Of a stretch of DNA of 6,634 nt, positions 1 through 6,263 are shown in pieces. How positions within the stretch are numbered: position 1 is the first letter of the stretch; each line of letters starts with the position of its first letter. A program made the position numbers and the translations under genes. The DNA is from a bacterium (GTDB lineage: Bacteria > Spirochaetota > UBA4802 > UBA5550), in contig JAAENB010000386.1 of the NCBI GenBank assembly GCA_024224995.1, forward strand, positions 1 to 6,634. Reading direction: 5' to 3'. The notes under the pieces were generated by a model, which was not told the DNA's origin, ran no database searches, and saw only the letters and a program-made list of their open reading frames with translations.

Positions 1-72
1 GAGCAATACCTCTGCAGAACATTCGGAACTCGCTCCGCTCAAACAGCCTCACAACCTGCCGAGGTATTGCTC
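1..72. repeat. Inverted repeat at the left edge of the window
   Basis: The first 12 bases (GAGCAATACCTC) are matched exactly by their reverse complement at 61-72. After one mismatch (13/60) the pairing continues for four more bases (GCAG 14-17 with CTGC 56-59), so the arms are 17 bases with one mismatch around a 38-base centre. The left arm begins at base 1, so it may extend beyond the window. The centre (about 21-48) contains a GAACTCGCTCCGCTCAAAC stretch that resembles short dispersed repeats I recall from other bacterial intergenic regions. That resemblance is memory-based and unverified. The element could be a hairpin in a transcript or part of a dispersed repeat. Confidence 0.6.
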
Positions 73-81
73 CTGGCAGGT
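54..81. repeat. Second, overlapping inverted repeat
   Basis: ACCTGCC (54-60) is the exact reverse complement of GGCAGGT (75-81), with a 14-base spacer. This spacer contains the right arm of the larger inverted repeat (61-72). The two structures share bases 56-60 and so could not form together in one RNA. A seven-base arm can occur by chance, so function is uncertain. Confidence 0.4.
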
Positions 82-190
82 ATAATTTACATTCCGAATG
101 ACGTTTTTCGGTATATTGAGACACGACCGCGAAGCGGGGAAAAATACGTCAGAAACTGTGGGTATACCGGGTTGGGTTTGTGGAGATGCT

Positions 191-226
191 TCGCAGGGGT
201 CGCACCCCTCGCAGGGGTCGCACCCC
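191..226. repeat. Perfect 18-bp tandem duplication
   Basis: Two identical adjacent 18-base units lie at 191-208 and 209-226 (TCGCAGGGGTCGCACCCC). Each unit can fold on itself through GGGGT and ACCCC around CGC. The unit is a multiple of three, so the forward reading frame across it shows a spurious repeated Gly-Val-Ala-Pro pattern. The block is much more GC-rich than the adjoining gene at 293-925. The remaining DNA between 1 and 292 shows no coding signature on either strand. Confidence 0.75.
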
Positions 227-256
227 GTGGACAGAGCAGAGCCCCGGATAAAATCT

Positions 257-272
257 TCGGGAACAAGCCCGA
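257..272 (-). terminator. Weak candidate terminator after the SH3-domain gene
   Basis: On the minus strand, 20 bases past the stop codon at 293-295, TCGGG and CCCGA form a five-base stem around a six-base loop. It is followed by AGATTTTAT, which is only moderately U-rich. The position suits termination of the exported SH3-domain gene, but the stem is short and this is a tentative call. Confidence 0.3.
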
Positions 273-292
273 TTTAAAATCAAGTTTCCCTC

Positions 293-925
293 TTACTTAT
301 TAATCTTCCCATGAAAACCCGGATCATAGAAAAAACCTTTTTCTTTTAACGTGGTTGTTCCTTTAATGTTCACAACATATATAGTTCTGTAGCGTCTTCT
401 CTTTTTATTCTTTACTGATAAATTAATTTTATTCTTTCCATTATAGCGATACGTTCCGCGAGTCACAATTGCTTTTTTATTGTATCGAGACAAAATAGTT
501 TTAAACGTATTATTATTATAAAAATATATCGTTTCATTTGGAGGATCATAATACTGCGCCCAGGTTCCAAGTATGGAAAAAGGCTTTTTATTTAATCTAT
601 ATTTAACCGGAACATATTCCGTTAAATATCCGCCAAAAACATACCCGGTTTTATTTTTGAAATTAAATTTATACCAGAATCCATTCCTGCCGTTTATTTT
701 TTGTAAAGACTCACTCTTTCCGACTACTTTAATAACGGCGCCTTTTCTTAATACGCCAATTATCTTAGACTTCATAGTGGCTTGTTTTCTCACATTCATC
801 CTGGTAGAGACTTTGAATGATGTATTGTCCCAATACTTGTGTAAATAATTGGCATGGCCGCTATTAAAAGAAATTACGGTAAATAAAAATACGAAGAATA
901 ATACAAAGACAGTCTGTTTTTTCAT
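293..925 (-). CDS. Exported SH3b-domain protein with a C-terminal lipocalin-like domain
   Basis: This is a 210-residue exported protein of unknown specific role. Residues 1-25 are a clear Sec signal peptide (MKKQ start, a run of F/V/L, probable cleavage after Ser-Gly-His-Ala). Residues about 36-104 match a bacterial SH3 (SH3b) domain. The hallmarks are MNVR at 43-46, equivalent to the usual LNVR motif, a G-x-W-Y-K segment at 82-86, and GYVFGGYL at 94-101. Such domains often bind cell-wall peptides or serve as envelope modules. Residues about 118-207 are beta-rich, starting LGTW and continuing with IYFYNNNTF, a GTY turn and a VNIKGTT-like strand. This recalls small lipocalin-like domains, but that assignment is by pattern only. 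The protein is rich in Lys, Asn and Tyr, and its gene is visibly more AT-rich than its neighbours, which may indicate transfer or weak selection. AAAGGAG lies 11 bases before the ATG. No catalytic motif is seen. Confidence 0.88.
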   Translation of the reverse strand: MKKQTVFVLFFVFLFTVISFNSGHANYLHKYWDNTSFKVSTRMNVRKQATMKSKIIGVLRKGAVIKVVGKSESLQKINGRNGFWYKFNFKNKTGYVFGGYLTEYVPVKYRLNKKPFSILGTWAQYYDPPNETIYFYNNNTFKTILSRYNKKAIVTRGTYRYNGKNKINLSVKNKKRRRYRTIYVVNIKGTTTLKEKGFFYDPGFHGKINK

Positions 926-957
926 AATAAAAATCGCTCCTTTAAGGAAATCTAATG

Positions 958-986
958 AATATACTCAATTTCAGGAGCATCGGCAA
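958..986 (-). promoter_or_regulatory. Probable sigma70-type promoter of the SH3-domain gene
   Basis: On the minus strand, TTGCCG (981-986) is followed after exactly 17 bases by TATATT (958-963). The -10 matches the consensus at five of six positions and the -35 at four. Transcription would begin near 951, about 25 bases before the start codon, leaving room for the AAAGGAG ribosome binding site. The site lies wholly in the gap between this gene and the upstream zinc-ribbon gene, so the SH3-domain gene is probably transcribed separately. Confidence 0.5.
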
Positions 987-996
987 GTGTAAAGGG

Positions 997-1023
997 AAAA
1001 AAATTTAAAAAATTGGATTTTTT
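997..1023 (-). terminator. Weak A/T-stem terminator candidate at the end of the zinc-ribbon gene
   Basis: On the minus strand, AAAAAAT and ATTTTTT (1017-1023 and 1007-1013) form a seven-base, all-A/T stem around a CCA loop. AAA and then seven T residues (997-1003) follow. The geometry fits an intrinsic terminator, but the stem has no G-C pairs and overlaps the last codons of the gene, so strength is doubtful. Confidence 0.25.
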
Positions 1024-1190
1024 ATTTTCTCAACCCGGATATACTCCCCGCATCCCGGGCAGGGGACATGCATTTCTATGGCAATGGAACTCTTTTTGAA
1101 TTCCCACTTATGACCGCATTTACATATTCCCTTGCATACAATGAATACCGGTTTTAAGTCGAATTCAAATGTCATCTGGTCATTTTTCAT
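1005..1190 (-). CDS. Small zinc-ribbon protein in an operon with the STAS gene
   Basis: This 61-residue protein has five cysteines in two clusters. C19, C23 and C25 form the first (with C25-G-H), and C44-P-G-C47-G forms the second. The arrangement CxC-G-H...17 residues...CPGCG is typical of a compact zinc ribbon or rubredoxin-like knuckle. The probable zinc ligands are C23 and C25 with C44 and C47, and C19 is an alternative. Hydrophobic strands flank the knuckles (FIV before, YIRVEKI after). No other domain fits in this length, so it probably binds protein or nucleic acid and has no enzymatic role. The ATG lies 10 bases after the stop codon of the STAS-domain gene. It lacks a strong ribosome binding site (only GGAATAG inside the upstream stop region), which points to translational coupling. 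The exact family is not recognised. Confidence 0.8.
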   Translation of the reverse strand: MKNDQMTFEFDLKPVFIVCKGICKCGHKWEFKKSSIAIEMHVPCPGCGEYIRVEKIKNPIF

Positions 1191-1200
1191 ATTATCCGGC

Positions 1201-1587
1201 CTATTCCAGGAGAAAGCGGTCCATTGGAAACCGCTTGTCTACCACCGGCTTAGCCATATATTTCGTTCGGAACTTCGCTCTTTTGGGAAGAGAAATAAAG
1301 CTATACAATTTTGCCATATTGATTAGCTTTTCCAGCGGCACAGCCAGGTCAAAAAAAACCACTTTAACCTGTTTGCTTGCGACTACCTTTAAATATTTAA
1401 CCAGAGTGTTCATAGCTGATGAATTGACGAATTGTCTATCACCGCCATTGACGGCAATAACCGTTGGTTTCTTGTCTAACTGTTTATTAAAAAGCGATTC
1501 AAACATGGCTACTGCCTTAAAATCAAACTTGCCGATATCGTGTATAACAATTAAATTTGTACGCTCATCAGTAGTAAAATGAATCAT
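1201..1587 (-). CDS. STAS-domain protein (anti-sigma factor antagonist-like)
   Basis: This 128-residue protein is a single STAS domain, the fold of SpoIIAA/RsbV anti-anti-sigma factors. The order of elements fits: strand LIVIHDIGKFDF (12-23), helix, strand PTVIAVNGG, loop QFVNSSAM (52-59), helix NTLVKYLKVVAS (60-71), strand KVVFFDLA (75-82), helix, and a LYSFISL end. In the family loop D-S-S-G the serine is phosphorylated by the partner kinase. Here the loop reads N55-S56-S57-A58, so S56 is kept but the aspartate and glycine are replaced, and regulation may be altered. The C-terminal tail of about 25 residues is basic. The frame is open upstream to a GTG at 1689. However, AGGGAGAAGG (1591-1600) lies in front of the ATG at 1587 and a promoter overlaps the upstream extension, so 1587 is the likely start. 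No kinase or sigma factor gene is in the window. The zinc-ribbon gene follows 10 bases downstream. Confidence 0.82.
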   Translation of the reverse strand: MIHFTTDERTNLIVIHDIGKFDFKAVAMFESLFNKQLDKKPTVIAVNGGDRQFVNSSAMNTLVKYLKVVASKQVKVVFFDLAVPLEKLINMAKLYSFISLPKRAKFRTKYMAKPVVDKRFPMDRFLLE

Positions 1588-1590
1588 AGC

Positions 1591-1600
1591 CCTTCTCCCT
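1591..1600 (-). promoter_or_regulatory. Ribosome binding site fixing the STAS start
   Basis: AGGGAGAAGG on the minus strand places its GGAG core seven bases before the ATG at 1585-1587. The longer GTG start at 1687-1689 has no purine-rich sequence in front of it. The ATG at 1669-1671 has only an AGGA that is too close. This supports the shorter 128-residue protein. Confidence 0.7.
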
Positions 1601-1628
1601 AAAAACTGCAAGGCCCTATTTTTAACAG

Positions 1629-1658
1629 AATATAGACATATGTCAATAAAAATATCAA
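1629..1658 (-). promoter_or_regulatory. Probable promoter of the STAS/zinc-ribbon operon
   Basis: TTGATA (1653-1658) and TATATT (1629-1634) on the minus strand each match the sigma70 consensus at five of six positions and are 18 bases apart. An alternative uses a perfect TTGACA (1641-1646) with TAAAAA (1619-1624) and a 16-base spacer. Both would start transcription about 25-40 bases before the ATG at 1587. The 10-base perfect palindrome GACATATGTC (1635-1644) lies between the first pair of boxes and could be an operator. Confidence 0.5.
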
Positions 1659-1826
1659 ATTTTTCTCCCATTTCCTGATAATCAGCCACTGTGTAGACAA
1701 CTGTTAAAAGACCTCGTAAGCCAGCCTACCCGGCCGCACAATCGCAGCTCCGGTTGAATAAATCACGCGGCGGCACGGCAAGGCTTTTTAAGAGAAGTCC
1801 TCAAATTTCTGGGGGCGCGGGCAGTT

Positions 1827-2735
1827 TTATTTTTTGGGCTGGTGAGCTGCGTTATACTGGTTTACCAGGCCCTGGAATTGATTACCCAATTTCGTCATCT
1901 CGCCTCCTTTCGCCTGGATATCAACAAGAATGGTGTGGGTTGCCATACCCGGTCCGGCCCAGAATTCGCCTCTGGCCCCGGCCTCTTTTTCAAAGGCTTT
2001 AACTTTCTCAATTATTTCATTGTTTTTCGCATTGATTTGAGGAAGCAGGGCGTTCATCTTTGCGAGTATTGCCTCTTTTTTGTCAATAACCGAAGCATCA
2101 TAGCCCATAGAACGGGCATTGACCAGGTTCTTTTTGGCTTTGGCCAGGTGAGACTTTGTGGAATTGACAGTAGCAACAACCTGGTTATTAAATTTCCTGA
2201 TCCTTGCTTTAAGCTGCGCGGTATTCACCCGCGTTATTTTATATTTATTTGCCATGCCGTCGAAAGCTTTCACTTTCGATTCAAAGGAACGGACATCCCT
2301 GGAATAGGCATTAAGATTATCTTTAAAGGTGTCATTCAGTTTCGACAGGCCGTCCCACTCCGGCATATTCGATTTAATTCTTCCTTTACCCCTGGTTAAT
2401 ACCTGGAGTTTATTATTCGTATCCAGGACCTGGGCTCTCCTTGTATTCAACCGGTCCAGAGCGCTTTTGACCTGTGCCAGCTGTTTTTTCATGCGGGGAT
2501 AGGGATTTTTATTTTTTCTCTCAGCGCTAAGATGAGGCAGGATACTATTTAAAAGAACTTCTCTTTTTTTATACTCGGCATTTGCCTTATTGTTCGTGGC
2601 ATTGATCTTATTGATACTATCGGCGTACTGCCGGTGAATATCGCCGGTCCGGTAATAGCGGACACAATTACTGAAAAAGAAAAGAGTAAGGAGTGATATC
2701 AAAAAAATATTAGTACAGGATAAAAACTTTTTCAT
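1827..2735 (-). CDS. Predicted coiled-coil lipoprotein
   Basis: This is a 302-residue envelope lipoprotein of unknown function. Residues 1-23 form a lipoprotein signal peptide: MKK, a hydrophobic run NIFLISLLTLFFF, then F21-S22-N23-C24. Asparagine just before the lipidated cysteine departs from the usual Gly/Ala/Ser and is compatible with the relaxed lipobox seen in spirochaetes. The mature part is almost entirely charged and helical. Long stretches rich in K, N, A, L and Q (about 33-275) have coiled-coil character and no enzymatic motif. There are no cysteines after C24. A small glycine-rich patch (ARGEFWAGPGM, about 255-265) interrupts the helix near the end, and the protein finishes in HQPKK. 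The ATG at 2735 is preferred to the TTG six bases earlier because GGAGG (2745-2749) is nine bases from the ATG but only three from the TTG. It probably plays a structural or tethering role in the periplasm or outer membrane. Confidence 0.85.
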   Translation of the reverse strand: MKKFLSCTNIFLISLLTLFFFSNCVRYYRTGDIHRQYADSINKINATNNKANAEYKKREVLLNSILPHLSAERKNKNPYPRMKKQLAQVKSALDRLNTRRAQVLDTNNKLQVLTRGKGRIKSNMPEWDGLSKLNDTFKDNLNAYSRDVRSFESKVKAFDGMANKYKITRVNTAQLKARIRKFNNQVVATVNSTKSHLAKAKKNLVNARSMGYDASVIDKKEAILAKMNALLPQINAKNNEIIEKVKAFEKEAGARGEFWAGPGMATHTILVDIQAKGGEMTKLGNQFQGLVNQYNAAHQPKK

Positions 2736-2764
2736 AATCAAAAACCTCCGGGTTAATATGAATT

Positions 2765-2794
2765 AATTTACCCCTGTTTTTATGAAAAAGTCAA
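2765..2794 (-). promoter_or_regulatory. Possible promoter of the lipoprotein gene
   Basis: TTGACT (2789-2794) on the minus strand matches the -35 consensus at five of six positions. It is followed after 18 bases by TAAATT (2765-2770), which matches the -10 at four. The pair lies just downstream of the stop codon of the dehydratase-family gene (2800-2802). Transcription would begin about 20 bases before the lipoprotein ATG. The weak -10 makes this moderate at best. Read-through from upstream remains possible, as no clear terminator separates the genes. Confidence 0.4.
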
Positions 2795-2799
2795 GAGGA

Positions 2800-3930
2800 T
2801 TATTTTTCAATCCTGTCCAGGAAGTCTCGAATCGCAGCACGGAGATTTTCTTCGTCATTTACCCGGTATTCCCGTTCAAGAATAAGTACCGGGACCTTTT
2901 CTTCGTTCAGGAGCGTTTCCATGAGTGTGGCTTCGGCGTCCCAGCTTTCACAGGAGCGCATTTTGCTAATAATCACCCCGTCAATTTGATATTCTTCTAT
3001 AATTTCTTCGATATAGCTTGCCCGGTTTTTATATTCATCCATAAGGCGCGGACAGAAGACCTTGGAAAGAGTATGCTCAGCAATACTTTTTACCACCCCC
3101 GAACCGACCTCAATAGGATCAAGCCCGGGTAAAGAGCCCGTACAAAAACGGTCCGCCGCAACCAGGCCCCCTTCAGATTCAATAAGACTGATAAACTCCG
3201 GGTCATCGATCTCTCCGCCAATAAGCATCAGCCGGGCCCGGAATCCCTCTTTCCCCTTCTGCTTCGCGATAAAATCAATATATTCCGTGACCTTATCCAG
3301 AAGCAGGTCTACGGGAGCAACCTTTGTGGCGAGAAGCAGTTTATGAAAATCGCTGCCCGTAATGGGAGGGTTTTCCAGTTTGCGAAAATCGCCAACAGAA
3401 CGGAGAAGCTCAAAGAATTTATTTTGCCGGTTAACGGCATCCGTAAGACTTTCATTGGTGATATCAACATCAAAATGAGACGAAAGGGTATCAATAAGCA
3501 TAACAAGTTCTAAGGTAAACTCTTCAACAGCAGCTTCCCCAATTTTGTCCGGAATTCCCAGGAGATAACTGAATGAAGGTTTTACCAGGAAATCAAAATT
3601 ATCGCAGAGACGGCGCATATGGTCACAGGAAGTGGAAAATATCCAGCCGTCCAGGAAATCATAGCGCTCATCCATGGCATATTCAAGAATACTCCTTGTA
3701 TATGAGCAGCTCATGCTGTTGAGATAGGTATCGTCTGAAGGGATATCATCATTATAGGGCGCTCGAATCCGCACCGGAACAAAACGATCGATAGACAAAA
3801 TAACTTCAGGGATATAACTGCACATATATCCTATAGCTATCCTGTCATCACTGGTTGCTTTTCGAAGCAGCCGGTTGTGGGGATCTCTTAAGATCCGGTC
3901 AAAAAACACTTCTATAGGGGCAGGTTCCAT
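2800..3930 (-). CDS. 2-hydroxyacyl-CoA dehydratase D-component (HgdB/BcrB-type) family protein
   Basis: This 376-residue cytoplasmic protein belongs to the superfamily of 2-hydroxyacyl-CoA dehydratase and benzoyl-CoA reductase subunits. These bind an oxygen-sensitive [4Fe-4S] cluster and perform radical-based dehydration or ring reduction after electron transfer from an ATP-driven activator. Family landmarks are the N-terminal G34-x-x-C37...I-P-E-V-I segment, C75-S-Y-T-R-S, S101-C102-D-H-M-R-R-L, a central LLIGGEIDDPEF-like start of the second Rossmann-type lobe (about 234-246), R-F-C263-T-G, C293-P and the C-terminal M-R-S-C327-E-S-W-D. C75, C102 and C327 are the likeliest cluster ligands by position. 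Length is normal for one subunit. No second subunit and no ASKHA-type activator gene is in the window, so the substrate is unknown. A double-cubane cluster protein-like role is an alternative. An ATG exists at 3945, but GGAGAG seven bases before the ATG at 3930 and a start of transcription near 3948 favour the shorter form. Confidence 0.87.
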   Translation of the reverse strand: MEPAPIEVFFDRILRDPHNRLLRKATSDDRIAIGYMCSYIPEVILSIDRFVPVRIRAPYNDDIPSDDTYLNSMSCSYTRSILEYAMDERYDFLDGWIFSTSCDHMRRLCDNFDFLVKPSFSYLLGIPDKIGEAAVEEFTLELVMLIDTLSSHFDVDITNESLTDAVNRQNKFFELLRSVGDFRKLENPPITGSDFHKLLLATKVAPVDLLLDKVTEYIDFIAKQKGKEGFRARLMLIGGEIDDPEFISLIESEGGLVAADRFCTGSLPGLDPIEVGSGVVKSIAEHTLSKVFCPRLMDEYKNRASYIEEIIEEYQIDGVIISKMRSCESWDAEATLMETLLNEEKVPVLILEREYRVNDEENLRAAIRDFLDRIEK

Positions 3931-3937
3931 GGCAACA

Positions 3938-3943
3938 CTCTCC
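3938..3943 (-). promoter_or_regulatory. Ribosome binding site deciding the dehydratase-family start
   Basis: GGAGAG on the minus strand is seven bases from the ATG at 3928-3930. The competing ATG at 3943-3945 has only CAGG directly adjoining it, too close to act, and would sit almost at the predicted 5' end of the transcript. The internal start removes five residues (MESVA). Confidence 0.6.
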
Positions 3944-3954
3944 ATCCTGAGTGA

Positions 3955-3984
3955 ATACTACCTGAAATGCCGTTCCCCTGTCAA
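3955..3984 (-). promoter_or_regulatory. Probable promoter of the dehydratase-family gene
   Basis: A perfect TTGACA (3979-3984) on the minus strand is followed after 18 bases by TAGTAT (3955-3960), which keeps the key TA...T of the -10 consensus. It lies in the 65-base gap after the chemoreceptor stop codon, so the gene can be transcribed independently. The expected start, near 3948, gives a leader of about 18 bases that contains the GGAGAG site. Confidence 0.5.
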
Positions 3985-3995
3985 TAAAATTTACC

Positions 3996-6218
3996 TTATA
4001 TCGACTCCTGCTTCTCTTCCACAGTCTTAATATTCGAAGAAATCCTGGCAATCTTAATAGCGTAATCGCTCAACTTCTTCACCACCTCCTCAAACCTGGC
4101 AACCTCTTCCATGGTCTGCTGAATTGCCTCGTTCATGTGCCCAACCGATTTGGAAACCTCCTCAGTGGCGGTCAATTGTTCTTGCGTGGCAGTAAAATTC
4201 TGTTCCGATATTTCATTCAGGTCATTAACATCCCGGAAAACATTCTCTGCCTCTTCGGCAAAGACCTGGGAAAGCCGGGAAATATCTTCGATTATTTCTG
4301 TACTCTGTTTTACCGACTCATTCATTTTCTGAACCGATTCGGAAATATGCAGGATATTACTGACCCCGCTCTCAATAAGGGTATTACTTTCCAGAATACG
4401 CGTCTCAATTTCCTTTGTTTCGGCGCTGGTCTTATCGGCAAGCTTTCCTACTTCATCGGCCACAACAGCAAAGCCTCTGCCCGCGTCTCCTGCCCGGGCA
4501 GCTTCGATTGAGGCATTCAGGGCAAGCAGGTTTATCTGGTCGGATATTTCTTTAATTACCGAAATGGTATCGGTAATATTCCTGGTACTTTCACCAATGG
4601 TTTTAATAATACCAACGGTATCTTTAATATCCTTCTCAACTTCCATTACACTCTTGTAAGCAGCCTGGGCGGAATCATCGGCCCTGTCGGTCTTTTCTCG
4701 TACCTCCTGCATGGAAGTGGAGAATTTTTCAATTGATGTGTGTACATTTTTGGTTTTATCGAACTGAATATTAAAACTTTTGGATATATTGTCAATAGAA
4801 GAGGTTATCTCTTCAATAGCGGCAGAGACCTCTACAATAGAGCTGGCTGTTGTCTGGGAATCTCCGGCTATGGAGCTTCGGCCGGTCTCTACTGTATCTG
4901 AAATCCGGATGAGGTCTTCAACAGCATTTTTCATACTGTTTCCAATGGCCATAAGAGCGGTAAAAACCCTTTTCAGGTTATCGATCATAATAGTCATTTC
5001 ATCACCGGCTTCATAGTCTTCACCAAACTCATGATACACCTCTCCTCTGGAAAGGCTCCTGAGCATGGTGGAAACCGTAAGCAGGGGATTAAACTTCTTT
5101 GTTGTTACCCGCAAAGCAAAAAAAGTCATGGCCACAAGAAATACCCAGCCCAGTATTGTTGTGGCGTAAACAATCCAGTTCGACTCTTCCCAGATTTCCA
5201 CGGAAGAAACACCCGACAGAATATACAAATTTGTCCCCTCAATATTATAATAATAGGTATAATAAACAAGCTTTCGAAAAAATAAACCTATATATCCCTG
5301 TTCTCCGCTCAGCAGCCTTTCAAACGCATCATTAAAATGCATGGTTTCCTGCCAATCCTCTTTAACACTTCCATCTTTAAGGGGGGTCTTATTTACGAGC
5401 CCGGTAAAATTACTCTTCAGGATCTTCCCTTCTTTCGTCGTTATAAAATAAAACCCCTCATTCACAACAGAATCTTTAGTTATTCTCTCCAGGAGAAAAC
5501 GCTCTCTTTCCCCGGGAACGGATTCTTTACCAAAAGATTTATAAAATTCAGCATTAAGCTGCTCTACCCGGGCCAGGGAACCCTGTAATTTTCCGGTCAT
5601 GCTGGCGGGCATATTATAAAACCGGAAAGCCGTAAATGAAAAGACCAGGGAAATGACAATAATAAAAATAACCAGGTTCAGCAGGGGTAATACGATCCGG
5701 TATCGCAGCCGGAGTTTATGGCTCTCAAAACCAAGACTCTTTCCCAGGTCGGCCAGCCGCGACCGTATGTGAAGAAAAATAAGATTCCCGCAAACAACCC
5801 CCAGGCTTGTAGATGAAAAGGTACTCACCGCACTATTTCCAAAATCAACAGAGTCTAAAAGCCCCCTTGCAGCCTGCATGCTCACATACAGAACCGGGGC
5901 CAGAGTAAACATTGCCATTACAAAAGCATACAACACAATCGTATGCTTTCTCATGGCATTAAAATGAGTTTCGGTAAAGGACTCCGGTTTAAAATCGGGC
6001 TTAAAAACGATCTTATACCGGTGAAGCAGTATAATATGAAGAACCATGTAAATAATTCCTATAAAATTGATCAACAGCAGCAGGGGAATCATTACATTTT
6101 CCATTTTAGGCGCATCCGATGTAATAAAAACGGCAAATGCATTACACATGGCAAGAACATGCCAGTCTACGATTGGTAAAAAAATCAGCGCAAGATAAGT
6201 CTTTCGTTGTTTCGTCAT
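3996..6218 (-). CDS. Methyl-accepting chemotaxis protein with a multi-pass N-terminal membrane region
   Basis: This 740-residue chemoreceptor would pass a sensed signal to the CheA/CheW array and so to the flagellar motor. Six hydrophobic segments are visible: about 9-31, 43-65, 94-116, 132-150, 174-197 and 348-370. The loops at 66-92 and 151-173 are basic, as expected for the cytoplasmic side. Residues 198-347 lie outside the membrane and look like a single Cache-type sensor ([14 protein letters not shown] at 256-269, then a GYIGLFF...[11 protein letters not shown] region). A HAMP-like linker follows (about 370-425, with P378, G392-E393 and D406-E407). A long coiled-coil signalling domain spans about 430-725. 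Its conserved hairpin tip includes [20 protein letters not shown] at 563-582, followed by [12 protein letters not shown]. There is no C-terminal NWETF-type pentapeptide, and the protein ends EEKQESI. Classical receptors have only two membrane segments, so the first four are an added module. GGAGAG lies 11 bases before the ATG. Ligand unknown. Confidence 0.95.
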   Translation of the reverse strand: MTKQRKTYLALIFLPIVDWHVLAMCNAFAVFITSDAPKMENVMIPLLLLINFIGIIYMVLHIILLHRYKIVFKPDFKPESFTETHFNAMRKHTIVLYAFVMAMFTLAPVLYVSMQAARGLLDSVDFGNSAVSTFSSTSLGVVCGNLIFLHIRSRLADLGKSLGFESHKLRLRYRIVLPLLNLVIFIIVISLVFSFTAFRFYNMPASMTGKLQGSLARVEQLNAEFYKSFGKESVPGERERFLLERITKDSVVNEGFYFITTKEGKILKSNFTGLVNKTPLKDGSVKEDWQETMHFNDAFERLLSGEQGYIGLFFRKLVYYTYYYNIEGTNLYILSGVSSVEIWEESNWIVYATTILGWVFLVAMTFFALRVTTKKFNPLLTVSTMLRSLSRGEVYHEFGEDYEAGDEMTIMIDNLKRVFTALMAIGNSMKNAVEDLIRISDTVETGRSSIAGDSQTTASSIVEVSAAIEEITSSIDNISKSFNIQFDKTKNVHTSIEKFSTSMQEVREKTDRADDSAQAAYKSVMEVEKDIKDTVGIIKTIGESTRNITDTISVIKEISDQINLLALNASIEAARAGDAGRGFAVVADEVGKLADKTSAETKEIETRILESNTLIESGVSNILHISESVQKMNESVKQSTEIIEDISRLSQVFAEEAENVFRDVNDLNEISEQNFTATQEQLTATEEVSKSVGHMNEAIQQTMEEVARFEEVVKKLSDYAIKIARISSNIKTVEEKQESI

Positions 6219-6263
6219 ATATCTAAAATCTCTCCGGATTTTCCATTCTTATATTCTAATAAT

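Noticed and set aside
99..150. CCGC-GAA-GCGG hairpin as a terminator or small RNA
   Set aside because: The stem is four bases only, with no U-tract in the direction of the nearest gene and no promoter seen for an RNA.
67..303. A 78-codon plus-strand frame starting at TTG
   Set aside because: It has a weak start without a ribosome binding site and runs through the tandem 18-bp repeat, which creates its Gly-Val-Ala-Pro pattern. It also ends inside the convergent SH3-domain gene. No domain is recognisable.
1169..1582. Plus-strand frame of 137 codons opposite the STAS gene
   Set aside because: It lies antisense to a gene with a clear domain, and its serine/leucine-rich translation is typical of a shadow frame.
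1588..1689. N-terminal extension of the STAS protein from a GTG at 1689
   Set aside because: The GTG lacks a ribosome binding site and the extension overlaps the best promoter boxes. A strong AGGGAGAAGG precedes the ATG at 1587, where the STAS fold also begins.
1690..1826. GC-rich gap between the STAS promoter and the lipoprotein stop as a small RNA or terminator
   Set aside because: Only short four-base stems were found, and no stem followed by a U-run or recognisable RNA family. Nothing is supported here.
1842..2399. Plus-strand frame of 185 codons opposite the lipoprotein gene
   Set aside because: It is long, but it is antisense to a protein with a signal peptide and lipobox. The translation has no domain and is rich in Phe, Ile and Arg, as expected for the complement of a Lys/Asn-rich coiled coil.
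2739..2741. TTG start two codons upstream of the lipoprotein ATG
   Set aside because: It would sit only three bases from the GGAGG ribosome binding site, whereas the ATG at 2735 is nine bases away and begins the typical MKK signal.
2741..2775. Hairpin GGGTTAAT/ATTTACCC between the dehydratase-family and lipoprotein genes as a terminator
   Set aside because: The stem has a mismatch, overlaps the predicted -10 box, and is followed by the ribosome binding site and not by a U-tract.
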